A stretch of DNA of 64,000 nucleotides from Dastarcus helophoroides (GCA_028583605.1 CM053331.1:31660411-31724410); one strand, 5' to 3'. Shown: positions 21,155 to 32,845, numbered from the stretch's first letter. Program-made: numbers and translations. The notes: generated by a model not told the origin, from the sequence alone.

Positions 21155-21182
21155 GATTATGACATATCGACAATGATTAAGC

Positions 21183-23618
21183 TTATTGGCAAGTTTTGCT
21201 TAAATTATTCGCAAGTAGTTCATCTATTTCCTTCATAGCACTTTCAGCAGCTTCTGCAATTTACAAATAATATTTAATATTTACCATAAGGTGATATTTT
21301 CAGTCACTTACCAATTTGTTCTTCTGTACCATGTTTTCCTTGACTTAACTCCTGGAATATCACATATAAGTTTTCTAGAGCAGATAAAATGCTATCTCTT
21401 CTATATTCATCGCCACATTCGCTGATGTTCAAACCTAATGAACTTGCATTACTTAATGTATCATACTCAGAGCTAATGGAATTGTGAAAGTTCCTTTTCC
21501 TTAGAAGATGATTGTTATTTAGTACTTCAAGCTTCCTAAACAATTTACTATAAAGAGCATCCATATTTATATAATCACGTTTATCTACAATTTTCATGCA
21601 ATATAAAATCTTATCCTTCTTGCTATTGCTCATCTTCTGCAACTCATACAAATAATTATCAATCTCATCTAAATCGTAAAATTTGTAGGGATTCCTCCAG
21701 TTGGCGCAACCACGTCTTTGAATATTTACCTGATCTGACCCAAACAGAGTGCAAGTACCGTACGACTTACAGCTTGGACAGCCGGCGCTTTTGCTACCTT
21801 TCTTCTTTTTCGGTTTCCTCGGCTGTATGCATCTATTGGTTGGCACTTTGGTGCAGGTACTGCAAGGAGGAGGGCCAAAGTTACACTTCGGTGTACAAAA
21901 CGAGGGTAATGCCGATGATGGGCATTTCTTCTTCTTCGACTTCTTACACGGAGGCACCCTAATCTGGTCTCCTTTCTTCGCAGCGTAATACACTTTGGGG
22001 TCGTACAAGCGTAAGCCAGCCTGCTGGGCAGCCATTTCTGCCTTCCGAATTAGGCCCCTCTTTTCATATTCCTCGGCACCTGGACAGTCGGATCGAGCTC
22101 TAAAATATTCCATGACTTTTTGCCAAAAAGATTTCTCGCCAGGACGTTCTGGAAGGTCGCAGGTTATGGCTTGCATCGGATCCATTTCTGTAACACATTT
22201 GGTATTATCGCATTCGGTACGTGTTTGTGCTGCCACGCGTGATTTTTCCAGTGACTTTGTTGTGGAGAGTTGAGTTTTGCTTCTTATATACCCTACTACT
22301 TTATAATTATTTTTTAAATAGGAAAAGTGTCTTTTACTTTGGCCAAATAACGTATGTGGTTCTGCTCTCAAAAATTCAGAGCATACTATGCGATTAAATA
22401 AAAAGGGATAATGAAAACCAGTGGAATTTCTTTTTTGTTCTTTTTGCTCCAACTTGATGTCTTCTTTATTATGACCCATATTTGTAAGGGACTCATCTGA
22501 TGCACAACTGTAGAATAAAGAGTCAGAACTGTAATCCTCTTCGTCGTTCATGGTTATTTTAGTACTAAATGATCTTTTCCCCATCATTTTCATGCGTTTT
22601 TTCCTCTGTCCACACCACGGTTCATTTTCGGCTCCTTTAAGTAATACATCGCATTCACAATTAGGATAATCCCAATCGTCTTCATCAGACCGTGGAATTT
22701 CGGAACACGGATCAATGCATTCATCCTTACACTGATCTGGCAATTTCATATCCAGCGGTGTTATTTCTGGAACGTCAATCATTCTGGATTTTTCGACGCA
22801 AGGGCAAGGTTTCATTTCAAGTTTCGGGAGGGTTTTCCTTTCAATTTTTAAATCATCATCAGCTCTGGGTTGTGGGCAAGGTTGATATGTAACGCAAGGG
22901 GTGTCCGGTACTTCTCTTCTAGGCAATCGTTTTAAAACGACAGAGTCACAAACCGGTGGTACGTGCAGGCAAGGGCATAATTTAAGTGGAACATCTACGG
23001 GAGGCAATGTTTTCCTTTCGATAATTAAAGTTTCATCAGTTCTTGGAGGACAACATGGCTCTACAGTGCATGGAGGACAATGCGGTGGATCCTCCTTTTT
23101 GAAAGGAGGTAGTCTTTTTATTGGAGGGCAGTCAATCGGTCTTGCCTTTTCAACGCAAGGACAAACTGATTCTGGTATTTTTGGAAGAGTTTTTCGTTGA
23201 ATTTTCAATTCGTCATCAGTTCTAGGTATTGTACAAAATACAGGGCAAACTTTAGGTTCATCCTCAGGCTTAAAAAGCCTCCTAGGTGGTGGTATGGGGG
23301 GTCCTCTCTTCATCACTACGTCCTGTAAGCAAGGACACTCTTTGGGACACATTTTGGGTAACGTCTTTTTTGCTCTGATGTCTTTCTTGATTGAAGATCT
23401 CTTCTTGCACAAATCCCTCAGATCCTCGCATTGCTTTTGTCTCCATCTTAACTGCTTTTCTTCCTCCGTTGCCATAGTTCGCTTGTGAAAATAGAACGGC
23501 ACAGACACATGACATACAGGTGAGACAGGTAAGATGTCTGCGGGAGAAAGAACGCTGTTAATGTCGTTTAAATCTTGACAGGTTTGAAGAACACTGTTCC
23601 TCCGATATGATGCGAAAC
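21183..23618 (-). CDS. Cysteine/proline/lysine-rich modular protein, paralogue 2 (5' exon not located)
   Basis: Spliced model: exon 23618-21312, 58-nt intron 21311-21254, last exon 21253-21183. The exon opens after ATTTTTTTCAG with (x)GT TTC GCA (FASYRR). The open frame upstream of it begins at GTG and is intron or 5' sequence. The first conserved Met is MATEEEK (23473-23475). Four ~59-residue modules at about 23367, 23193, 23013 and 22837 follow KTLP[KP]..CPC..[PR]R[TA]D[DE].L[KI]I. Next come DEDDWDYPNCECDVL, GKRSFSTKITM, a Ser/basic linker, EKSFWQKVMEYFRARSDCP, QAGLRLYDPKVYY, CNFGPPPCSTC, PRKPKKKKG, CPSCKSYGTC, RRGCANWRNPYKFY, DEIDNYLYEL and a last exon ending in C-Q-stop. It is co-linear with paralogue 1 but longer by two modules and lacks the CECEC patch. 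Family unrecognised; cytosolic or organellar location cannot be settled here. Confidence 0.87.
21254..21311 (-). other. 58-nt phase-1 intron near the 3' end of paralogue 2
   Basis: Donor ATTG|GTAAGTGA, acceptor TTTGTAAATTGCAG|AAG. It splits a Glu codon exactly as in paralogue 1, so the intron predates the duplication. Unlike its counterpart it contains an in-frame TGA (21304-21306). Confidence 0.9.
22837..23367 (-). repeat. Intragenic coding repeat: three full ~59-codon modules plus the start of a fourth
   Basis: RKTLP recurs at residue spacings of 58-60, each time followed by a CPC pair and a R[TA]DDxL box. Paralogue 1 has only two such modules, so the middle pair was gained here or lost there. 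Confidence 0.85.
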
Positions 23619-23658
23619 CTGAAAAAAATATTTGATTAGAAGGAAGTCTCGTTATGTA

Positions 23659-23677
23659 GTGCACTAAGAGTACGCAC
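23659..23677. promoter_or_regulatory. Conserved motif GTGCACTAAGAGTACGCAC upstream of paralogue 2
   Basis: Identical over 18 bp to the motif upstream of paralogue 1, at 41 bp from the first exon base. On the minus strand a donor-like TTGTAG|GTAAGAT (around 23708) lies further upstream, so the motif may be inside a first intron. Confidence 0.5.
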
Positions 23678-23952
23678 CTAATTCTTTGCGAACTATTTGT
23701 GGATCTTACCTACAATTTAAAAGATATGTCAAACATAGAAAACACTTTAAACACTGTTACTTGAACTTTTGAAATATTTTCAAAACAAGTCTTTATTATA
23801 AAAACGCAATCATTTTATAAGTTTTTATAAGGTTAAGGAGTTTGAATAAATTCTACAATAGACAGCAATAAGTTTTACAATGTTTAGGGTCACTAGATAA
23901 TTAAAATGTTTAATCAATGTCCCAATAAACAATTAGTGTTTCATCTTTCGTA

Positions 23953-24065
23953 CTTAGTATCAGTTGCTTTTATTTTAGTTGATTTTTTCGTCGCTTCCAA
24001 CTTTAAAAATCTGTAGATTGTGAAACAAAAAGCCACTGAGAATAAAAGCAATTGACTCATATATT
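23953..24065. repeat. Short inverted repeat, possible MITE
   Basis: TATCAGTTGCTTTTATT at the left matches, in reverse complement, AATAAAAGCAATTGACTCATA at the right. The interior is about 75 bp with no coding content. Confidence 0.4.
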
Positions 24066-26450
24066 TTCAAACTGCTAAGACCAATGAAGTATTTAGAGAA
24101 GAGCAGCATTATAGGCTAAAGATAATGATCTTAGCTTGGCCAAACATACACGGAATTCTAATTAGGTTTCCGAATTCAACGTTATTCATATGGCAAGCGT
24201 AATGCAATGTTAATGTTATAATTAATTAAATAAGGCATTTGCATTATCATATTACAACTATTGTAAAAAAATATTTATTATTTTTTATTCATGTTTATTT
24301 CATAAATATTCCGGTTATATTTTTAAATAATACAAAAAAAATAAAGGCATTTTTTTCACTTGTTTATAAAAGTACATGAAATAAAATTGCAAATAATTCA
24401 TTACAAAATTGAGTTGGAGCTCCGGTGGAAAGCTCACTTTATTTATAATTTAATTGAGTATAAAAAGATATAAAATATTCTTGGCGTACTTCCAATACTT
24501 ATCAGTACTTCATAAGTCAAAAAATAAATATAATTAGGCTACCTTAAGGTATTAGCTCAAATAATTTATTAATTATTTAAATTTAAAAATTACTTGAGAT
24601 GTTTCCTGGCAGATAAATTATTCACACCGCAAAGGTAGATACCAAAAAAAAGAGAATATTAGAAAATTAAAAATTTTCTATTAAGAGTCGAAAATGGTTG
24701 TTTTTTATAATTTTTTTTGTGGTAGCCAAAGTAATATAGTATAAATATTCATTCGTTCATAGTACATGATTTGAAATTTCCAACCCATAGTTCGTGGAAT
24801 TCTTTAATATTCATAACTATAACACTTTATTGATTATTAATCGTTAATAAATGTTAATAGCTATAAACCGTAAATGATTAACCAAATCAAGGAGTAAAAA
24901 TATCAGCAATTTTTATTTATAATAATGAGTTCTTTTTCCGTATTATTTTTTTGTAAAATCCTGAAATAATATTAATAATGATACACATCTATTTATAAAA
25001 AAATCCTGGCAAATCCTTATCTTTTAACTACAGAGAGCATTTCTAAACGTCTGCTCTTTTCTCGTATCCTGGTTCGAATTTTCAAAAAAAAATTTCTTCT
25101 AAGGTTCGATTTTAAAGTTATTAAAAATGCTTTTGAAATAATATTTTTAATAATTGTAGTTTCAAAGATTGTTCTTGAAATACCGAAATTAAAGTCGAAA
25201 ATTTTTAAACTAAAATTCAGAACTTTTTAAAAATGTTGAATTTTTTTTTATTTTAGAATCTTTAGATTTTTAAAAAGTTTTGAGGTTTAGGTCAAGTTTG
25301 TTCTCAAAATGTTGAAAGTAAACTCTAGCAGATATTCGAGGTTGTTCTTAATACAGTCAAACCTGTCTTAACTGGAACACAACGAAAATTTGAAGAACAG
25401 GTATATGATAGAAAGTAAACAAAACTTTAAAATATTCTGCCAGAAAGGATTCCTTTTCATGGAGGGTCCGTCTTGAACGTGTTTGACTGTATTTTTTATT
25501 ATTTTCAATCCATGCAATTTCAAGTTTAATTTCAAATTTCATGTTGATATTAAAGTTGTGTTATGCGTCCATTTTTTTATTTTAATCATAAATTTGAATT
25601 ATTTCATTTTCGGCATTTTGCATTTAACTCCGAATTCTCATATTTTTTTTAAATCTTTATTTCAAGAGCCATACTTTAAGAAAAAATATAAAATTTCAAG
25701 ACTTCGACTACGGAGAGTATTTCAAAAGGATTTTAAACCAAGTTTGAGTAAATATTTCTACTGCTTTTGGAAATTCCAACTTTTTTAAATCTCAACTTTT
25801 TTGGAAAAATTACGCTTTTTATAAATTTTGATTTTTTGTTTTTAAAAATTCTGATCATTTCATTTCTCTTTAAATTTAGAATTGTTGTCAAAATATTGAT
25901 TTACTTTTGAAAACTATTTTTTTTAATTTAGCCTTCATTATAGATTTTAATATTCTTTGAAATTTTCTACCTTTTTGGTTACTGACTTTTAAACATTGGA
26001 TTTTTCTCCAAATTGACTTCTATAGAAAAATTCAACTTTTTTCAAATTTCTATATTCTGGAGAGATATAACTTTTTTCAATTTTGTTTAAAATGTAGTCT
26101 TTTTCACAATTCCACTTATTGATAATTTCTAATCTTATTAAAAATTAGCATTTTTCAAAATTCTGACTTTTTCTTAAAATTTTGACTTTTTCCTAATACC
26201 CTAATTTAAAGTATTCAGATTTTTAAAATATTTGAAATGTTTTTAAAAGCTCTACATATTTCTGAAAAATTCATTCTTTAAATGAAAATTTCCGAAGTTT
26301 TGTTTTAATTTCCCTGGCTTTATCGACTTTTCGACTTTTTATGTTAACTTGGATTTGTCGAAATATTAAAGTTTTCGTAGATACAACTTCTCTTAAAAAT
26401 TTGACTTTTTTGAGAATTAAAACAAATTTCAAAAATATTATCTCCTATAG
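24066..26450. other. No gene seen: unique AT-rich sequence then T-polar simple sequence
   Basis: 24066-25080 is unique and very AT-rich. The phrase CGTGGAATTCTTTAATATT at 24793 recurs at 30062 (inexact start) and 41690. 25080-26440 consists mostly of TTTGACTTTTT- and CAAAATTTT-type words. Open frames in it show no coding character. Confidence 0.6.
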
Positions 26451-27680
26451 TCCAGGTAATACGCCGGGAAAAAGGCTAAAATAGATAAAAATAATACAGT
26501 AAGTTAAATTTTTAAAATACTATCTGCATTCGATTTCTGATGACCCAAGGATCATTTACTGCCACTAAGACACAGTCGCTCGACCTTCCTTCACCTCCCA
26601 AATGAGGCGTTTTGCTAAGAAATTCCTAAAGTCAAAAAAATTACCGCAAATTGTCTCGGAAATGCGCCCTAGGAAGTTATTTGAGTCACTGATCACAAAA
26701 CTCATTGCTTTTATGTAGTAAAATTTTTACTTGAAATGGTGTCCTAGGGATTCTCGGAATCGTTGGTTAAAAATCCGAGATCTGTTTTTTGAAAAACTCA
26801 TTTCCCGGTCTGAAAATGAACATTTTTCAATATCCTAGTATGCTTGTTAAACATAATGAACCTTTTTCTCGAAATTTTGTCTCAGGAATTTTTTGGGTCA
26901 CTGGTCAAGAATTTGATACTTGCTTTTCGGAAAAACTTATTTTTCGATCAAAAAATCAAGAAATGTTTTTATTTCAATTTTTTTAAAGCAATGTAGTAAA
27001 ATTTTTCCTTAAAACGGTGTCCTAGGGGTTTTTGGAGCCAATTTTCTTTATTTTTCGACCAGGAAAAGCAGACTTCATATTCTTAATCCCAAAAATCCCT
27101 AGGACATCGTTTCGAGTAAAAATTTTACTACATTGTCTTAATACACTTAAAGTGGAAAACTTTCTTAATTTTCCGGATGGAAAAATCAGTTTTTGAAAGA
27201 GCAATCCTTGGATTATTGATCAGTGACCCAAAAAATTTCCTGAGACTATTTCAAAAAAAAGTTTCATCATATTGACTTAAAACACTGAAAAGCCCACTAG
27301 GATATTAAAGAAACTTCAAGATTTTCCGACCGGAAAATGATTTTTTCGGAAAAACTGATCTTGGGTTCTTAATTAGCGACCCCGAAAATCCCCAGGATAC
27401 CGTTTTAAGTAGAAATTTTACTATATACAAGCAATGAAAACCAACCACATATTCTTGCTCAGCCAAATAACCTCCTAGGATGCATTGCCGAGGCAATTTA
27501 CGTTAATTTCTCAGCAAAACGTTCCATTTGGGCAGTTGATTTAGGGATGAAGGAGGGTCTAGCGACTTGGTCTGAGTAGCAGTAAATGATCCTTGGGTCA
27601 TCAGAAATCAAATGCACATAGATTTTTGAATATCTAACTTGCTTTATTATTTTCATCTATTTCCCGGCCTATTGTCTGGA
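26451..27680. mobile_element. 1.23-kb foldback element with ~240-bp inverted arms
   Basis: The left end TCCAGGTAATACGCCGGGAA and the right end read in reverse, TCCAGACAATAGGCCGGGAA, match and continue imperfectly for ~240 bp, with shared words such as TTTCTGATGACCCAAGGATC. Between the arms are several copies, in both directions, of GTGTCCTAGGG and TAAAATTTTTACTT-like words (26715-27430). There is no transposase and the target duplication is unclear, so the class is undetermined. Confidence 0.75.
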
Positions 27681-28560
27681 TTACTATCAAACTTTTGATA
27701 TTTTTTATAACTTCGACTGTTTTCAAAGGTTTATTATTTTTTTTATTATAACCAATGTATCAAAGTACCATTTGTTTTTCTTTCTTCCCCAAAATGTTGA
27801 CTTTTTCCAGAAAATTTGACTTTTTTTGTAAAACTTCAACTTTTGAAAACATGTCCTCTTTTTTGAAAACTTCGGCCTTCTTTTCAAATTTTGAGATAAT
27901 GAACCCCTGAGAAATTCATTTTTTTTTGAAATTTTGGTTCTTAAAATTTTGATTATTTTGAAAATTTTGATTTCTTTTTTAATTGTACACTTCCATTGAA
28001 AATTTGAATATTCTCTCAATATTCGAATTTTTTCCCTTGTTTCGCCTTTCTCGATTTTTTTTCATAATATTAACTTTTCTCGAAATTTCAGTGTCCGCAT
28101 TTCCATTAATTTGACTTTTTGCAATAATTTTGACTATTTCCAAATTTTTAATTTTTCCCATCAAAATTTTTACTTTTGCAGAGAAAAGAAATAATATTTT
28201 TAGCCCTTTTAAATACTTAGTTTTTGAAAATCTCTACATTTTTGAACATTGTTTAATTTTCACTTTGTTGTGAATTTAGGTATTTCCACAAAACTTTGAT
28301 TTTTTCCGTAAGTTTTGAACTTTTTCCTAATTCATTTAAAATTTTTACTTCTTCTGAAGTGCCAAATTATAGTCAAAACAATATTTATAAAAAAATTAAT
28401 TTTTCAAGAATTTTAACCTTTCTTAAAATTGTAACTTTCCTTTATATTTTGACTTTTATGGAATACTGCGGTTTTGAAACTCTCGACGTTTTCTGATAAT
28501 TTACTGTATTAAATGTTTTCCTTAAAAATGTTGACCATTATACAAAATATTTATTAATTT
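27681..28560. repeat. T-polar degenerate simple-sequence tract
   Basis: TTTTGACTTTTT- and TTGAAAATTTTG-type words without a fixed period; non-coding on both strands. Confidence 0.7.
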
Positions 28561-28595
28561 TATTTAATATTTTGGAGACCTAGCTTGGATTTATC

Positions 28596-28920
28596 TAAAT
28601 TTATGTTAGTGAATGTTGACAATATTAAAAAACTTTTTTTAAAATACGACTACGTGATATTTAAATTTATTTATTTAAAACGTCACCTCAAAGCAGTTGA
28701 AAAAAAATAGGTTTCTTAATTTTAAAGACATAGAAAGAAAATGAAGCGTAGAAGAAATGAAGAACAATTTTTTTTTTGATAAATTATGGAAAATTGAAAA
28801 TATAAAAAAATGTAGCACTGGACATCGAATAATTAATTAATTAATGTTCAATAAAATTAATGTTCATAATGTTTTCGACCAATAAGAGTCCACCATAAAT
28901 AACCATTAATCAAAATGTTT
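28596..28920. repeat. R3 repeat, copy 2
   Basis: Shares TACGACTACGTGATATTTAA, AAAACGTCACCTCA, GTAGCACTGGACATCGA and CCAATAAGAGTCCACCAT with the copies at 1213 and 60520. It is truncated on the left. Confidence 0.7.
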
Positions 28921-29467
28921 ACTTTTTAATTTTATCGCTGAAATTTTTACAATTTCGAATTGCTTAAAGATTTCAATCTTTTTTTTTCACTTTCCAAATT
29001 TTTATTACAATATTTTTCCAATATTTTTCATTTTTTTTAATTTACTCAGTCGGTTTTTTCAAAATTTTGATTTATTCGGAATTTTGAATTTTTGCAGATG
29101 GAAATTGTGAAAAATTTGACTTTTTGAAAAATGTCGACCTTCTTCAAATCTTTGATTTTTTTTTAGATATTTTGACTTTGAGAAATATTTGACTTTTGAA
29201 ATTTTTGACCCTTTTAAAAATGGGGTGTTTTTAAAATTTGTAATCTTTTAGAAATTTCGACCTTTTTGAAAATGTGGTGTGTTCCAGATCTGTTATTTTT
29301 TAAAAATTTTAACTTATTTTTAGTTACTTCTCTAAAAATTTCGATACATTCCCAAAACTTTGACTTTATTCTCCAAAAGTTCGACATCCTCGGTCTCTTT
29401 TTTCACAATTTCACTTTTTGTGGAATTTGGGAATTTTTGTAGGTAATGTGAATATGTCAAAAAATTA
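28921..29467. repeat. T-polar degenerate simple-sequence tract
   Basis: Repeated TTTTGACTTT- and TTTCGACCTTTTTGAAAA-type words; no gene seen. Confidence 0.7.
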
Positions 29468-29761
29468 TACAGTGTGTCCCAAGACAAAGTATTAAAGAGG
29501 GGTTTCCTTTAATTTGTGAATTTGCGAGAAAAAGTCATTCTTTATAAGAAATTCTCCTTGACCTGAAATCGCTGAAAATGACATTATTTTGTCTATTTTT
29601 CATACAGAGAATTCAATTATTCAAAAATTCTCAAAAACGACTTTCAAAAAACTGGTGTTATTTTTGTAGTATCGAAAATAATTATTTAAAAATATGGTTT
29701 AGGACTACAAAAAAAGCCTACATTTCGAATTTTAATTTATTTTCGGAAATTTTTACAAATT

Positions 29762-29829
29762 GAATAAATCTGAGATGCAATAATGCAGCCCTTTAAACGT
29801 GGGCATTATTGCACTCTGAATTTATTCTG
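29762..29829. repeat. 68-nt hairpin with long stem
   Basis: AATAAATCTGAGATGCAATA pairs with TATTGCACTCTGAATTTATT, and ATGC with GCAT, around a short loop near TTTAAACG. The fold is pre-miRNA-sized, but its place inside a transposon-like inverted structure makes a repeat origin more likely. Confidence 0.6.
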
Positions 29830-30082
29830 CTTGCATGACAGTTATTATAGCTATTCCATAGTTTCGTTTACAGACCTCTAGGTGGCTCTATACCTTAAAA
29901 TTTGTGGTTGCTTAAAAACACCACAAAATATGATTTGAAATATTGAAAAACAATTTACTTTTAAATAAACTTGACAAGGAAAGTGAAAACGTAAGTAAAT
30001 TCCTTATTATTGACAAATCAACAATAATATTTGTTTTGATAAATATCAAATAATTGACTATGTGGAATTCTTTAATATTTAT

Positions 30083-30275
30083 AACTATTAATCCTGATTG
30101 ACGAATAAAAAGCACAATATTTCGATAAATATCTGCTAACACCAGGTTTTACATTACTGCATCATCGGCGATCATATCAACAGTAATGCGAAACCTGGTC
30201 CGGTTTTAGCAAATATTTATCAAAACATTGTGGAATTTGCAATATATGTTGCTTTTTATGTGTTAATAAAGTTTA
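30083..30275. repeat. Foldback repeat nested in the 29.5-31.0-kb element
   Basis: ATAAAAAGCACAATATTTCG, ATATCTGCTAAC and CCAGGTTTTACATTACTG on the left are mirrored by CAGTAATGCGAAACCTGG, TTAGCAAATATTTATC and CATTGTGG..GCTTTTTATGTG on the right. The loop is about 20 nt. Confidence 0.75.
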
Positions 30276-31255
30276 ATAGTTATTGATAAATATCATCACA
30301 AAGATGATTATTTCAAATCCTGTCACAGCCATCAATTTTTTTTCTTTCCAGGCAGCAGAGAAGATTCAGTATCACCACAAATTGCACATAGAAAGATTTT
30401 AGTGTCCGCTTCCAAACGAAGCATTTGTTAGGTTGAAGTCGAGTATGCCAAACTAACGAGATTTAACAAGATCAAAACCGGTATTTAGTTCCCAAACTGT
30501 GAATTTTATAAAGGTTCAAACTTATCCGTCTGTGAATTAGAATTCAGAAAATAAAACTGCAGATAAGAAATGCTTAAAGAATTATAAAAAAAATAGAAAT
30601 TAACACAGGAGCAGGTGGTAATACGCTTGAATGATAATGTTTTAGTTTAATCACGTATTGTTATTATCAAATACCTCTTTATTTTTTGTGTTCATCCTTG
30701 ATTTGTAACCTCTTTTGCTTAATTTTTAGAAAATTAACCAATATTTCGCCTTTCAGCATTTTTCGTCATTACAAACTGCATTTCTTAGAAACAATCTTTC
30801 GAAACCACAAAAAATACCAACAATTTACTTTTGGTCATTTTTCAAAATTTTTAAATAATTGAAATCCATGTACAAAAAATGTCGAAAAAAATGTCATTTT
30901 CAGTGATTTAAGATCAAGCAGGAGTTTTTATAAATAATTACTTTTGCTCATAAATCCACAAATAAAAAATATCCCCATTTATTATTTTATCCTAGGACAT
31001 GCTATATTTTTCGAAAATATTCAACTTTTTGTGAATTTCGACTTTTCAAATTTCCAATTTTGTTTTTTGAAAATACAAAAACGAATAAAAATTTTGAATT
31101 GGTCTTAACGTTTAGACTTTTTTAAAAAATTGGACTTTTCAAGAATGTCCGCGTATTTTTGAAAATTTTGATCTTTTTTCAAATTATTTACTTTTTTTCT
31201 ATATTGTCAGTTTTTTGTTCTTGTTGTTGAAATGTTTATTTTTTTACGTTTTTAA

Positions 31256-31280
31256 AGTCTCTCTCTCACTCTCTCTCTTT
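31256..31280. repeat. (TC)n microsatellite
   Basis: CTCTCTCTCACTCTCTCTCT, imperfect and short. Confidence 0.8.
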
Positions 31281-31682
31281 CATATGTCATGCATCTATCG
31301 ACATTTTGCATCTGAAAATGATATTGTATTTCTCCCAATTACTATAAATAGGAATGCCTTGCACATTAACAAGCAATTGTGTCTGTAAAATTACTTTATT
31401 TACCTTTTTTAATGGCCACATATGTATACGAATGGTTCTTTCTTGTTTCATCTGTGGCATAGTGCTTTTCGAAAGACATATTTTATTATCCTTTTTTAAA
31501 TAAATGCTAAAAAAAGGTTGATCGTTTACCATATTCACGTAATAATAATACAAAAATGTAGACTGGGTTTCACGAAATTGACTAAACCTCATTATTTAAC
31601 CATCCGGGGAGAATGTGTGGAAAGATCGAGACAAGAAAATAAAAGTGGGAACAAATTCAAAGAACTGGGACATGCTGGCCTA

Positions 31683-31875
31683 AAATTGGAATACAAATCT
31701 TGTCCCCTAATGACGAAAAAGATTAAGTATCTCTCTGAAGATGATAGCTTGGCTATCGAAAAGTGTTAGAGCGACTTTTGTTGTATTTTTTAATCTTTTT
31801 TGGTTTCAGGGGACAAGATTTGTATTCCAATTTTGAAAGATAACCAAGGACCACTTCGTTTCACCAAAATTCTGG
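31683..31875. repeat. FB1 foldback repeat, copy 5
   Basis: Left arm GAATACAAATCTTGTCCCCT and a shortened stretch; right arm GAAGATGATAGCTTGGCTAT to GGTTTCAGGGGACAAGATTT and the outer end GATAACCAAGGACCACTTCG. Confidence 0.87.
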
Positions 31876-32845
31876 CCTAGTATCCATAGTACCTCTTTCA
31901 ATGGATTATTCTTGTGAAAAGCATCCAAAGTTAATTTTTGAAGGCATCCTACTTTTATATTTAAAAACATATATATTTTTGACAGGAGAATTTCCCGCCA
32001 ATATTGTATAATTCGACCCAATATATTTTTTTACATAAACTCTCGAATGCTGATTGTTGGCAAAAATTAACTTTTGCTCCCAAAAATCGTAGATTTTGGG
32101 ATTAGGAAGGACTGTCAAGGTCCCTCTTTTTCTAATGAGATAAAAAGGCCATTTTTAAATGCTAGCTAAAGATAGGGCAAATTTGAATAACTAACCTCGA
32201 CTCTGAAAAATGTTGTTACACGTTCTCAGAGTCGACCTTTTGTTACATAAAATGAACAAAATACGCCCCGTAGTTAATAAATTATAAATATTTAGAACAA
32301 TTCGGGGTTATAATATATGCAGTTAAGAGTTTCAGTTAAAATATATAGTAAATCTGACCCTAATTTACTTAGTACATTACCAAACAATAAATTTTTACAT
32401 GTAAAAAACTAACATTCTATGATTAAAAAAGTTAGAAATTTAGTATAAGAATCTTTCTTCTTTTCTTTAATATTGAAATTAAGATTAAATGACAAAAATA
32501 AATATTCACTGAAATATGTTATAGAATTTGAGGTTTTTGTTTGATTATCATATAGTTGGTCTAGATTTCTGTCTCAGTCAATTCTAGAATTTCAGCATTA
32601 TCCAGTGACCCCAGTAATTTTAGAGAAATATCCAGCGCTCACGAACTACAAATAGCAGGAAAATGGGCTCGGCTCATAAGAAACAATGAGCTAATAAAAT
32701 TAACGAACTTATTTGTTAAATAAAATGAATAAAATAATGTTATATCGCAGATAAGCATAATTACCAAAGAAAAAACTTTAATTACGTCATGAAACAAGTC
32801 GTCAGTATGACAAACATTACAACACTAATTTTAAAACATTTATGC
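31876..32845. other. Intergenic sequence, no gene supported
   Basis: Unique AT-rich DNA. A small hairpin, CGACTCTGA..TCAGAGTCG, lies at 32198-32233. On the minus strand a possible acceptor TTTTATTAG at ~32691 could begin a short terminal exon for the gene at 32885-33905, ending at TGA after ~20 codons; this is speculative. Confidence 0.45.

Larger units (their letters stand above)
29470..31004. mobile_element. 1.5-kb element with ~290-bp degenerate inverted ends and nested hairpins
   Basis: TA-flanked ends CAGTGTGTCCCA and (reverse) TAGCATGTCCTA match imperfectly. The inner arm matches continue with GAAAATGACATT blocks preceded by ATTTGTGAATTTGCGAG or ATTTGTGGATTTATGAG. TA flanks and a GTGTCC-type end suggest a Tc1/mariner-group non-autonomous element. 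Inside are a strong 68-nt hairpin (29762-29829) and a second foldback (30083-30275). Confidence 0.6.

Noticed and set aside
21749..23488. Plus-strand open frames opposite paralogue 2
   Set aside because: Same reason: composition-driven shadows with no independent conservation.
10617..23618. Assignment of the paralogues to a named Drosophila testis family
   Set aside because: Only compositional resemblance is visible; the conserved blocks do not clearly match a family I can recall.
23619..23664. Extension of paralogue 2 to a start at 23664
   Set aside because: The first codon there is GTG, and the stretch is a polypyrimidine tract ending in CAG, that is, intron or 5' sequence.
30350..30400. 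Exon after TTTTTTCTTTCCAG at 30353
   Set aside because: Strong acceptor-like sequence, but the frame stops after 16 codons with no partner, inside a repeat element.
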